Of a DNA stretch of 16,968 bases, positions 6,329 to 12,634 are shown piece after piece. How positions within the stretch are numbered: the first letter of the stretch is position 1; every line of letters begins with the position of its first letter. Source of the stretch: Planctomycetota bacterium (GTDB lineage Bacteria; Planctomycetota; UBA1135; GCA-002686595); the NCBI GenBank assembly GCA_022447405.1, contig JAKVCE010000016.1:1-16968 (forward strand). Direction: 5' to 3'. The notes under the pieces were generated by a model, which was not told where the DNA came from, ran no database searches, and worked only from the letters and a program-made list of their open reading frames with translations. The position numbers and the translations under genes are program-made.

Positions 6329-7897
6329 TTGAGCGCCGAGGAGGTCTGTGACTTCACCGCGCTGGAGCGGTTCAACCTCCACGACTACTACCTCAAGAGG
6401 AACCTCGACGAGGGGCGCGGGGACAAGGTCTGTCTCTTCGCGGGCGACGAGACCCGGACCTACGCAGAGCTTGAGGAGCGCGTCGCTCGCTGCGCGGCGG
6501 CGCTGAGATCCCTTGGCGTCCAGCCCGGTGAGCGCGTCCTCATCGTCTTGCCTGACGGCTTCGAGTTCGCTGAGGCTTGGTTCGCCGTCCTGCGCGTCGG
6601 CGCCGTCTTCGCGATGGTGAACCCGCTCCTTCACGCCGAGCAGTTCGAGCACTACCTCTCCTACTCCGGCGCGCGGGTCGCCTTCGGCCACGCGGACCTC
6701 GTCGATGGCCTGGCGGAGGCCGCGCGTGACTCAGAGACCTGTGAGGCGATCCTCGTCGTCGGAGGTTGCGAAGAGGATGGGCTGCTCCGCGACTACGAGG
6801 CGGCGCTCGCTGCTGAGGACCCACGCTCCGAGCGCGCCGCCTGCGAGCAGACGGGGCCGAACGACATCTGCGGCTGGCTCTTCACCTCGGGCTCCACTGG
6901 CCACCCCAAGGGCTGCGTCCACACCCACGCCCACTTCGCCTACAACACCGAGCACTACGCCGTGAACACGGTGGGCTACCGCGAGGATGACATCTGCCTC
7001 TCGGTCCCGAAGCTCTTCTTCGGCTACGCGACGGGCACGAACCTGATGTTCCCCTTCCGCGTGGGCGCCGCCGCGGTCCTCTTCCCTGAGCGACCCACAG
7101 CGGACGTGCTCTTCGACATGATCGCGAAGCACCGGCCGACCTTCATGACCGGAGTCCCGACCATGTTCCAGAAGATGCTCTCTCATGAGCGCTTCAGTGA
7201 GGTCGACTTCTCGAGCGTCCGCCTCTCGCTCTCAGCGGGGGAGGCGCTGCCTGCGTCGCTCTACACCGAGTGGACCGAGAAGACCCAGATGGAGATCTTG
7301 GACGGCATCGGCTCGGCGGAGATGTTCCACATCTACATCTCAAACAGGCCGGGCGATGTGAAGCTCGGCAGCTTGGGCAAGCTCGTCGAGGGCTATGAGA
7401 CGGAGATCGTCGGGCCCGACGACGCGCCGGTCGCCCAGGGGGAGTCTGGCAGGCTGCGGGTGCGCGGCGGCTCGACCGCCCTCGAGTACTTCGAGGACCC
7501 CGAGAAGACCGCCGAGACCTTCGACGGCGAGTGGTGCACGACGGCGGACACCTTCCGCTGTGATGAAGAGGGCTACTACTACTACGAGGGCCGCGTCGAC
7601 GACCTGCTCAAGGTCGCAGGACGCTGGGTCTCACCCCTCGAGATCGAGGACGCGCTGCTTACGCACCCCTCCGTCGGGGAGGTCTGTGTCGTCGGGCGCC
7701 CAGACGAGAGCGGCCTCACGATCGCCGTAGCCCACGTCGTCCCTGCCGACGCTGAGGGCTCGGAGGACCTCGCTGAGGCCCTCACCGCGCACCTGAAGGA
7801 GCGCCTCGCCCCGCACCTCTACCCGCGCCTCTACGAGTGGCACGCCGAGCTCCCCCGCAACGACCGCGGGAAGATCGCCCGCAAGCTGCTGAACTGA
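6329..7897 (+). CDS. Benzoate/2-aminobenzoate-CoA ligase family protein
   Basis: 522-residue adenylate-forming enzyme (ANL superfamily) that activates an aromatic acid with ATP to the acyl-AMP and then the CoA thioester. It matches benzoate-CoA ligase-type proteins along its length: N-terminal YYLKRNLDEGRGDKVCLF, P-loop TSGSTGHPKG (186-195), the benzoate-ligase-like stretch DGIGSAEMFHIYISNRPGD, the hinge-region GRVDDLLKVAGRWVSPLEIE, and the adenylation lysine Lys515 in RGKIARK. The start is TTG at 6329, supported by AGGGGAG at 6317-6323; 11 bp separate it from the kinase-like gene. Benzoate, 2-aminobenzoate (anthranilate) and hydroxybenzoates are all possible substrates. The kynureninase-like neighbour makes anthranilate the leading inference. 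Confidence 0.93.
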   Translation: MSAEEVCDFTALERFNLHDYYLKRNLDEGRGDKVCLFAGDETRTYAELEERVARCAAALRSLGVQPGERVLIVLPDGFEFAEAWFAVLRVGAVFAMVNPLLHAEQFEHYLSYSGARVAFGHADLVDGLAEAARDSETCEAILVVGGCEEDGLLRDYEAALAAEDPRSERAACEQTGPNDICGWLFTSGSTGHPKGCVHTHAHFAYNTEHYAVNTVGYREDDICLSVPKLFFGYATGTNLMFPFRVGAAAVLFPERPTADVLFDMIAKHRPTFMTGVPTMFQKMLSHERFSEVDFSSVRLSLSAGEALPASLYTEWTEKTQMEILDGIGSAEMFHIYISNRPGDVKLGSLGKLVEGYETEIVGPDDAPVAQGESGRLRVRGGSTALEYFEDPEKTAETFDGEWCTTADTFRCDEEGYYYYEGRVDDLLKVAGRWVSPLEIEDALLTHPSVGEVCVVGRPDESGLTIAVAHVVPADAEGSEDLAEALTAHLKERLAPHLYPRLYEWHAELPRNDRGKIARKLLN

Positions 7898-7928
7898 GGT
7901 CGCCGGCTACGTACGCTCTGCAAGACAG

Positions 7929-8708
7929 ATGACTGACTTTGCCAAGAGGACCTGGGAGGAGGCGCGCGAGCTCTTCACTCCTGACGCGGTGGCGATCCTG
8001 CCGGTGGCGAGCACGGAGCCGCACGGGCCGCACCTGCCCTTGGACACGGACGTGACCATCGCCGTGGCGCAGGCGCGCCGCGCGGCGGAGCGTCTGGTTG
8101 AGCAGGGGGTCAAGGCCTTCGTGCTGCCGCCCTTGGCTTACGGCGTGACGCACTTCACCCAGGGCTTCGCCGGGCGCGTGAGCTTGAGGCCCGGGACGCT
8201 CTGGGCCTTCATCGAGGACATCGCGATCTCGCTTGAGGAGGACGGCCTGCGCCGGCTCGTGATCTCGAATGGGCACCTTGAGAGAGAGCACGTCATGGTG
8301 CTGCGCGGACTGGCCAAGGACCGGCCGGAGATCACGGAGACGCAGGCGCAGATCCTCTTCCCTGACAACACCAGCCGCCGCTGGGCGGGGGAGTTCGGCG
8401 AGGAGTTCCAGAGCGGCGACTGCCACGCCGGGAGCTATGAGACGAGCATCGTGCTCGCCGCGGACCCCGAGAGCGTCCGCGAAGAGAAGCGCGAGGCCCT
8501 CCCAGAGCACCAGGTGGGTCTGGTGGAGAAGATGCTCGGAGGAGCGCGCAGCTTCCAGGAGATCGGGGCCGATGAGGCCTACTGCGGAGCGCCGGCCGAG
8601 GCGAGCGCTGAAGAAGGGCACGAGCTCATCGAGCGGCTCTCCGGGATGATCACGGAGAGCGTGCGCGAGACCTGGCCGGAGCTCTTCAAAGAACCATCGG
8701 ACACATGA
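7929..8708 (+). CDS. Creatininase family metal-dependent amidohydrolase
   Basis: 259-residue protein of the creatininase/ArfB family: metal-dependent hydrolases of cyclic amides, formamides and related C-N bonds. The metal-binding pattern is visible: PVASTEPHGPHLPLDTD with Glu30, His32 and Asp41; NGHLE (114-118) with His116 and Glu118, like the NGHYE of creatininase itself; and DCHAGSYETS (164-173) with His166 and Glu171. The ATG follows a 31-bp gap after the ligase, the second largest spacing in the operon, and a -10-like TACGCT lies at 7912-7917. The stop overlaps the thioesterase start (ATGA). Its partners suggest hydrolysis of an amide or formamide in the pathway, for example N-formylkynurenine, but this is inference. 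True creatinine hydrolysis seems unlikely from context. Confidence 0.88.
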   Translation: MTDFAKRTWEEARELFTPDAVAILPVASTEPHGPHLPLDTDVTIAVAQARRAAERLVEQGVKAFVLPPLAYGVTHFTQGFAGRVSLRPGTLWAFIEDIAISLEEDGLRRLVISNGHLEREHVMVLRGLAKDRPEITETQAQILFPDNTSRRWAGEFGEEFQSGDCHAGSYETSIVLAADPESVREEKREALPEHQVGLVEKMLGGARSFQEIGADEAYCGAPAEASAEEGHELIERLSGMITESVRETWPELFKEPSDT

Positions 8709-9127
8709 GCGACTCCTGGACCAAGACCTTCACCGTGCGCTTCGGCGACACGGACCTCGCAGGGATCGCCTACTACCCGCGCATGTTCGACTTCATCCAC
8801 AAGGCGATGGAGGACTTCTTCGCTGGCCAGTGCGGCGTCACCTACCCGGAGCTCATCTCCGAGCGCCGCGTCGGCTTCCCGCTCGTGAAGAGCGATGTCG
8901 AGTTCCGCTCGCCGCTCTACTTCGGCGATGTGGCCACGATCAGCGTCACGACAACCAAGGTCGGAAACTCCTCCATCGGCTTCCGCTACCGCTTCAGCGT
9001 CGGGGACCGCGAGTGCTTCGACGCCAAGATGACTGTGTGCTGCGTCGAGATGGACACCATCAAGACGATCCCCATCCCTGAAGACCTGCGCCCCGGCCTC
9101 GAGGCCGTATTGGAGACTGACGCTTGA
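8705..9127 (+). CDS. 4HBT-family acyl-CoA thioesterase
   Basis: 140-residue hot-dog-fold thioesterase of the 4-hydroxybenzoyl-CoA thioesterase/YbgC type. The active-site segment is FTVRFGDTDLAGIAYYPR (9-26), with Asp17 as the catalytic carboxylate. The following helix FDFIHKAMEDFF and the central FPLVKSDVEFRSPLYFGD strand-turn are standard for the family. It starts within the creatininase stop (ATGA) and ends within the MetF start (TTGA). In an operon with an aryl-CoA ligase it could release CoA from a pathway end product, or clear dead-end acyl-CoA esters to prevent CoA trapping. Confidence 0.92.
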   Translation: MSDSWTKTFTVRFGDTDLAGIAYYPRMFDFIHKAMEDFFAGQCGVTYPELISERRVGFPLVKSDVEFRSPLYFGDVATISVTTTKVGNSSIGFRYRFSVGDRECFDAKMTVCCVEMDTIKTIPIPEDLRPGLEAVLETDA

Positions 9128-9987
9128 GGATCGGTGAGGCCTACGAGGGCGAGCGCCCTGTCTACAGCTTTGAGTTCTTCCCGCCCAGGACCGACGAGGG
9201 CGCGGCGAACCTCATGAAGGCTGCCGCCGACCTGAAGGAGGCGGTGCAGCCTGACTTCATCTCTGTCACCTACGGCGCTGGCGGGACGACGAGGGACCGG
9301 ACCTTCGAGGCCGTCACTCAGATCCACAAGGACCTGCGCATCCGCACGATGGCGCACCAGACCTGCGTGGCCGCCACCAAGATGGACATCGCCTCGACCA
9401 TTGAGCGGCTCTGGAACGCCGGGATCATCAACGTCCTGGCCTTACGAGGTGACCCGCCGGGAGATGACGAGACCTTCGTCCCCCCGGAGAACGGCTACAG
9501 CCACGCGAGCGACCTCATCGAGTGGCTGCGCGAGAACACGGAGATGGAGGTCGGCGCGGCCTGCTATCCAGAGAAGCACCCCGAGTCACCTGATGAGGCG
9601 GACGACATGAAGTGGACAGCCCACAAGGTCGACGTGGGCGCCTCCTTCCTCATCACCCAGCTCTTCTTCGACAACGCGAGCTACTTCGACTTCGTCGAGC
9701 GCGCGCGAGAGAACGGGGTCAAGGTGCCGATCGTCCCGGGCATCATGCCGATCACCAACGTGAGCCAGATCGAGCGCTTCACCAAGATGTGTGGTGCGAA
9801 GATCCCCGAGGAGCTGCGGGAGCGCCTGCACGCCGTCGCGGATGACCCCGCCATCGTGATGGCGACCGGCATCGAGCACGCCATCACCCAGTGCCGCGAG
9901 CTCTTGGAGCGCGGCGCCCCCGGGCTGCACTTCTATACGCTCAACAAGAGCTACGCGACGCGCTCGATCCTCGCGGCGCTGCGTTAG
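9124..9987 (+). CDS. metF: Methylenetetrahydrofolate reductase
   Basis: 287-residue MetF-type 5,10-methylenetetrahydrofolate reductase, which reduces methylene-THF to 5-methyl-THF with FAD for methionine synthesis. Features are SFEFFPPRT (15-23) with Glu17 at the position of E. coli Glu28, SVTYGAGG (47-54), and LALRGDPP (105-112) with Asp110 matching E. coli Asp120. QLFFDNASYFDFVERAR in the second half and the C-terminal GLHFYTLNKS are also typical. The length matches bacterial single-domain MetF. The start is TTG at 9124, overlapping the thioesterase stop; no ATG lies upstream of the SFEFFPP segment. It is the last gene of the operon, with its TAG only 4 bp from the convergent oxygenase stop. 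Why it is coupled to aromatic-CoA genes is unclear. It could be using one-carbon units set free by the pathway, or simply be a passenger. Confidence 0.95.
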   Translation: MRIGEAYEGERPVYSFEFFPPRTDEGAANLMKAAADLKEAVQPDFISVTYGAGGTTRDRTFEAVTQIHKDLRIRTMAHQTCVAATKMDIASTIERLWNAGIINVLALRGDPPGDDETFVPPENGYSHASDLIEWLRENTEMEVGAACYPEKHPESPDEADDMKWTAHKVDVGASFLITQLFFDNASYFDFVERARENGVKVPIVPGIMPITNVSQIERFTKMCGAKIPEELRERLHAVADDPAIVMATGIEHAITQCRELLERGAPGLHFYTLNKSYATRSILAALR

Positions 9988-9991
9988 CAGC

Positions 9992-10927
9992 TCAGGCGGC
10001 GCGGTCGCCAGCGAGCCACATCCGCACGAGGTGCCGCTCCTTGCCAGGCAGGTCTTCGTAGGGCGTGCGGTTGTGGGCGACGTCGCGGTTGTCGATGAAG
10101 AGCGCGTCTCCCGGCCGCAGGTGGAGCTGGGCGTGGAGGCTGCGGTCCGCGAAGAGCTCGTCCAGGAGATCCATCGCGGTCACGTCCTCATCGCTGAGCG
10201 CGATCCCAGCGCGCTCGGCGCCCTTCTCGATCCAGTAGCGCATGTAGCGCAGGGTCACGGCGCCGCTCTCTCGCGTCTGGAAGACGGGGAAGCGGTTTGC
10301 GAGGAGCGCAGCGTCCGTCCGCTGAGTCCCCGGAGTGACGATGTCGCGGACGTAGTTGTTGTAGAGGCGCTCCAAGAGCTCCGGCGCCAGGCGCTGCATC
10401 TCCTCGTGGACTAGGCTCGCGCTCGCGATCTGGCTGTCGCCTCCCTCGGCGTCCTGCAGGCAGAGGAGCCCGATGTAGCGCGGGAGGGTCTCGAGCCGGG
10501 CGCTGTCGGTGTGGAAGGAGGTCGTGTGCCGGGTCTGTGAGACGGGGATGGGTTTGTTGAGGTAGGAGCCTCCCTGATCCCTCACGTCGTAGAGCCTGCC
10601 GTAGTTCTCGAGCGGGCTCCCCAGGCGGCAGCCGATGGCGAGGTAGACGAGGCGCGCCGCCGCCGGGTCTCCGGGGAGGCCGTGCAGCCAGGCGACGCCG
10701 GGGCCACCGGGACCGAGCGCTGCGCGCGCGCGCGCTGCGAGCGCGTCGATCGCGGGCAGGGAGAGGTTCGCGGAGTCGAGCCTTTGGAGCGGGTCACGCT
10801 GCTCCTCCGCCCACGCGAGGAGCGCGTCGAGGTCTCGCTCGACCGAGGACGAGGCGTCGAGCCGCCAGCCCTCCAGCTCTTGCAAGGCGAGGGCGTCCCA
10901 GCAGTGGAGGGGATCAATCTCGCGCAC
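9992..10927 (-). CDS. TauD/TfdA-type Fe(II)/2-oxoglutarate-dependent oxygenase
   Basis: 311-residue double-stranded beta-helix oxygenase. The facial triad is visible as HTD (His139, Asp141, in SFHTDSARLETLPRYIGLLC) and His285 in DVAHNRTPYED, with Arg298 or Arg302 (RHLVRMW) for 2-oxoglutarate. Enzymes of this family decarboxylate 2-oxoglutarate and hydroxylate, desaturate, halogenate or rearrange a small molecule; the Asp of HxD argues against halogenation. The GTG start at 10927 overlaps the methyltransferase stop by 14 bp, and no ATG lies near the N-terminus. It is the last gene of a three-gene minus-strand cassette with the diiron oxidase and methyltransferase. The substrate is unknown. The RYMRYWIEKG stretch and overall layout recall gamma-butyrobetaine or clavaminate synthase-like enzymes, but that cannot be settled by eye. 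Confidence 0.87.
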   Translation of the reverse strand: MREIDPLHCWDALALQELEGWRLDASSSVERDLDALLAWAEEQRDPLQRLDSANLSLPAIDALAARARAALGPGGPGVAWLHGLPGDPAAARLVYLAIGCRLGSPLENYGRLYDVRDQGGSYLNKPIPVSQTRHTTSFHTDSARLETLPRYIGLLCLQDAEGGDSQIASASLVHEEMQRLAPELLERLYNNYVRDIVTPGTQRTDAALLANRFPVFQTRESGAVTLRYMRYWIEKGAERAGIALSDEDVTAMDLLDELFADRSLHAQLHLRPGDALFIDNRDVAHNRTPYEDLPGKERHLVRMWLAGDRAA

Positions 10928-11678
10928 GCGTCACCTCGAAGGCCACGTGGAGGGGGAGCCCGCGCAGCGGACCGAAGAACTCAGGGTCGAGCTCCAAGTG
11001 CTCCGCTGTGACCGTGAGCTCTGTGACTCGGGGAGCCTTGGTGAAGCCCGCTTGCTCTAAGGCGCGCGAGTACTCGTCCATAGGCTTGTGGACGCAGCGG
11101 ACGGGGACGCTCTCGCCGTCGCGCCGCCAGATGCGGCCCTCGAGCTGGCGATCCCGCGCGGAGAAGTAGTCCAAGCCCTCTGTGTCGAAGAAGAAGGGCG
11201 GCTCGGCGGGGCGGTCGAGGAAGGGGAAGGCGGGGTGCGGCGCCGTGAAGAGGAAGCGTCCCCCGGGGGCGAGGTGGTCGTGGACCTTCTTGAGCACCGC
11301 GCACATCTCGTCGCAGCTGAGGTAGTTGAACAGGAAGACCGCGAGGACGAGGTCGAACTCCTCCTCGAGGTCGAGCTCCGTCGCGGAGGCGACGCGGTAG
11401 TCGATCCCGAGCGGCGCGGCCGCTTCTGCGGCGCGGGCGAGGTCGATCATCCCGCTGGAGATGTCGACGCTTAAGAGGCGAGCTGGCGCCCGCGCTGCGA
11501 GCTGCCTCGACACATAGCCCTCTCCGCAGCCGAGGTCGAGGACGCGCGCGCCCTCGAGCTCTCCGGCCCGCTCCAAGACGAAGGGTCGGGCGGTGTAGTC
11601 GGAGAGGAGGACGGGCTCAGTGCGGACCCAGGTGTCCGCGGCGCCGTCGTAGAGCTCGGCGGTGCTGGGGTTCGTCAT
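10914..11678 (-). CDS. Class I SAM-dependent methyltransferase
   Basis: 254-residue small-molecule methyltransferase with a Rossmann-like fold. Motif I is VLDLGCGEG (46-54), followed by the acidic ribose-binding residue Asp72 in SVDIS, the FDLVLAVFLFNYLS segment (108-121, motif IV region) and LAPGGRFLFTAPHP (136-149). A middle insertion rich in Phe, Asp and Arg (about 150-195) probably forms a lid over the substrate. The ATG at 11678 is chosen because it overlaps the diiron-oxidase stop as ATGA; an upstream in-frame start at 11726 would lie deep in that gene. The stop lies within the next gene's start region. Substrate atom (N, O, S or C) cannot be read from the sequence. Its tight linkage to two iron oxygenases suggests tailoring of the same metabolite. 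Confidence 0.9.
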   Translation of the reverse strand: MTNPSTAELYDGAADTWVRTEPVLLSDYTARPFVLERAGELEGARVLDLGCGEGYVSRQLAARAPARLLSVDISSGMIDLARAAEAAAPLGIDYRVASATELDLEEEFDLVLAVFLFNYLSCDEMCAVLKKVHDHLAPGGRFLFTAPHPAFPFLDRPAEPPFFFDTEGLDYFSARDRQLEGRIWRRDGESVPVRCVHKPMDEYSRALEQAGFTKAPRVTELTVTAEHLELDPEFFGPLRGLPLHVAFEVTRARD

Positions 11679-12448
11679 GCCGCCTCCTCCTTGGCCTTCA
11701 TGGCCTCTTGGTGGAGCGCGCTCCAAAAGTCGGCGCGCAGGTCGAGGGCAGCCCTCATCCCGCGGGCGAGGGCTGCGCGGCCCTCGCCGTCTGTGGCGAG
11801 GCGCTCCGCGAGCTCGAGGAGGCTCGCGGCGTGTGCGTCATCTACGAGGGCGTGGAGGACGAGGAAGCTGCGGCCCTCTGGGTGGATGCAGCCGAAGCGG
11901 TCCACGCCTCTCAGGACCATCGCGTACATGTTTGAGACGACGAGCTCGGTCCCTAGCCCCAGCGCGCCGACGGCGGCGGCGGGGTGATCTGTCTCGAGGA
12001 GGTGAAGGAGCGCGTCGCGCCAGCGGGCCACAGGCGAGCCAGGCTCGACCGCGCCGCCGGGCTCCACGCCCAAGCTCTCCTGAAATCTCCTGAAGAGCTC
12101 CGGGTGGGGGACGCCGTCTACCCACTCGCGGCGGAGGCCCGCCTCTTCCAGCTCTCTCAGGGTCTCCTCGTCATAGCGGCCGACCTCTTCAGCCTTGTTC
12201 TCATCCAGGACGCTCTTGAGCTCCTCGGGCAGGCGCGCCTCGACCGCTGCGAGGAAGCGCGGGAACCAGGCGCTGTACCCGGCGTACTGGTGGGCGAAAT
12301 CCTGCAGCGCCCTGCGAGGGTCTTCAAAGGAGCCTACAGCGAGAGCGCGGAGATATGGGTGGCGTACGGACTCGTGACCGAGCGCCTCAGCTCCTAGCGC
12401 TTGGACAAGAGATCGATCTCTCGATGTTGTGGGGTGTGTGCCCTGCAT
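11675..12448 (-). CDS. Haem-oxygenase-like diiron oxidase (iron-containing redox enzyme family)
   Basis: 257-residue all-helical protein of the haem-oxygenase-like diiron oxidase (HDO) superfamily, which includes UndA, BesC, the central domain of SznF, and CADD. Numbering here is from the ATG at 12448. The last core helix has the hallmark His-x3-Asp-x2-His: His199, Asp203, His206 in LHALVDDAHA. Other candidate iron ligands are His115 in PHPELFRRFQESLG, Glu168 in GLGTELVVSNMYAMVL, and Glu83, Glu87 or Glu88 in DENKAEEVG. The helix FAHQYAGYSAWFPRFLAAV (52-70) is typical of the family. GGAG six bases before the ATG supports this start; a GTG at 12478 has no ribosome site. Reactions in the family include C-C cleavage, N-oxygenation and amine lysis. 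It leads a cassette with a methyltransferase and a 2-oxoglutarate oxygenase. Confidence 0.85.
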   Translation of the reverse strand: MQGTHPTTSRDRSLVQALGAEALGHESVRHPYLRALAVGSFEDPRRALQDFAHQYAGYSAWFPRFLAAVEARLPEELKSVLDENKAEEVGRYDEETLRELEEAGLRREWVDGVPHPELFRRFQESLGVEPGGAVEPGSPVARWRDALLHLLETDHPAAAVGALGLGTELVVSNMYAMVLRGVDRFGCIHPEGRSFLVLHALVDDAHAASLLELAERLATDGEGRAALARGMRAALDLRADFWSALHQEAMKAKEEAA

Positions 12449-12634
12449 GGATGACTCCGGGGAGGGGAGACTCGTCACACCAACAAGTGCCGCGTGAGCG
12501 TCGATGCTGGACGCTCATTCGTCAGATCTTCGGCTCTAGCGGGGATCACGAGCTCTCTCTCTCCCATAAGCCGACACAGGCGCTGGACCGAAGCCCTTTT
12601 CTGGGTGGGGCTCTTGAGGCCCCGTGAGGGGGCC
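12449..12634 (-). promoter_or_regulatory. Leader region of the diiron-oxidase cassette with an inverted repeat
   Basis: This 186-bp gap lies between the Mrp stop and the diiron-oxidase start, both on the minus strand. It contains a perfect 8+8 bp inverted repeat (arms TGAGCGTC and GACGCTCA at 12495-12502 and 12510-12517, 7-base spacer), 47-69 bases upstream of the ATG. No convincing -35/-10 pair was found, and no hairpin with a T-tract that would end the Mrp transcript. The repeat may be an operator or an RNA hairpin. GGAG upstream of the ATG serves as ribosome site. Confidence 0.4.

Noticed and set aside
12585..12623. Small hairpins after the Mrp stop (a UUCG-type loop at 12585-12596 and a GGGGC/GCCCC stem at 12607-12623) as a terminator on the minus strand
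   Set aside because: Stems are short and no U-tract follows in the direction of Mrp transcription.
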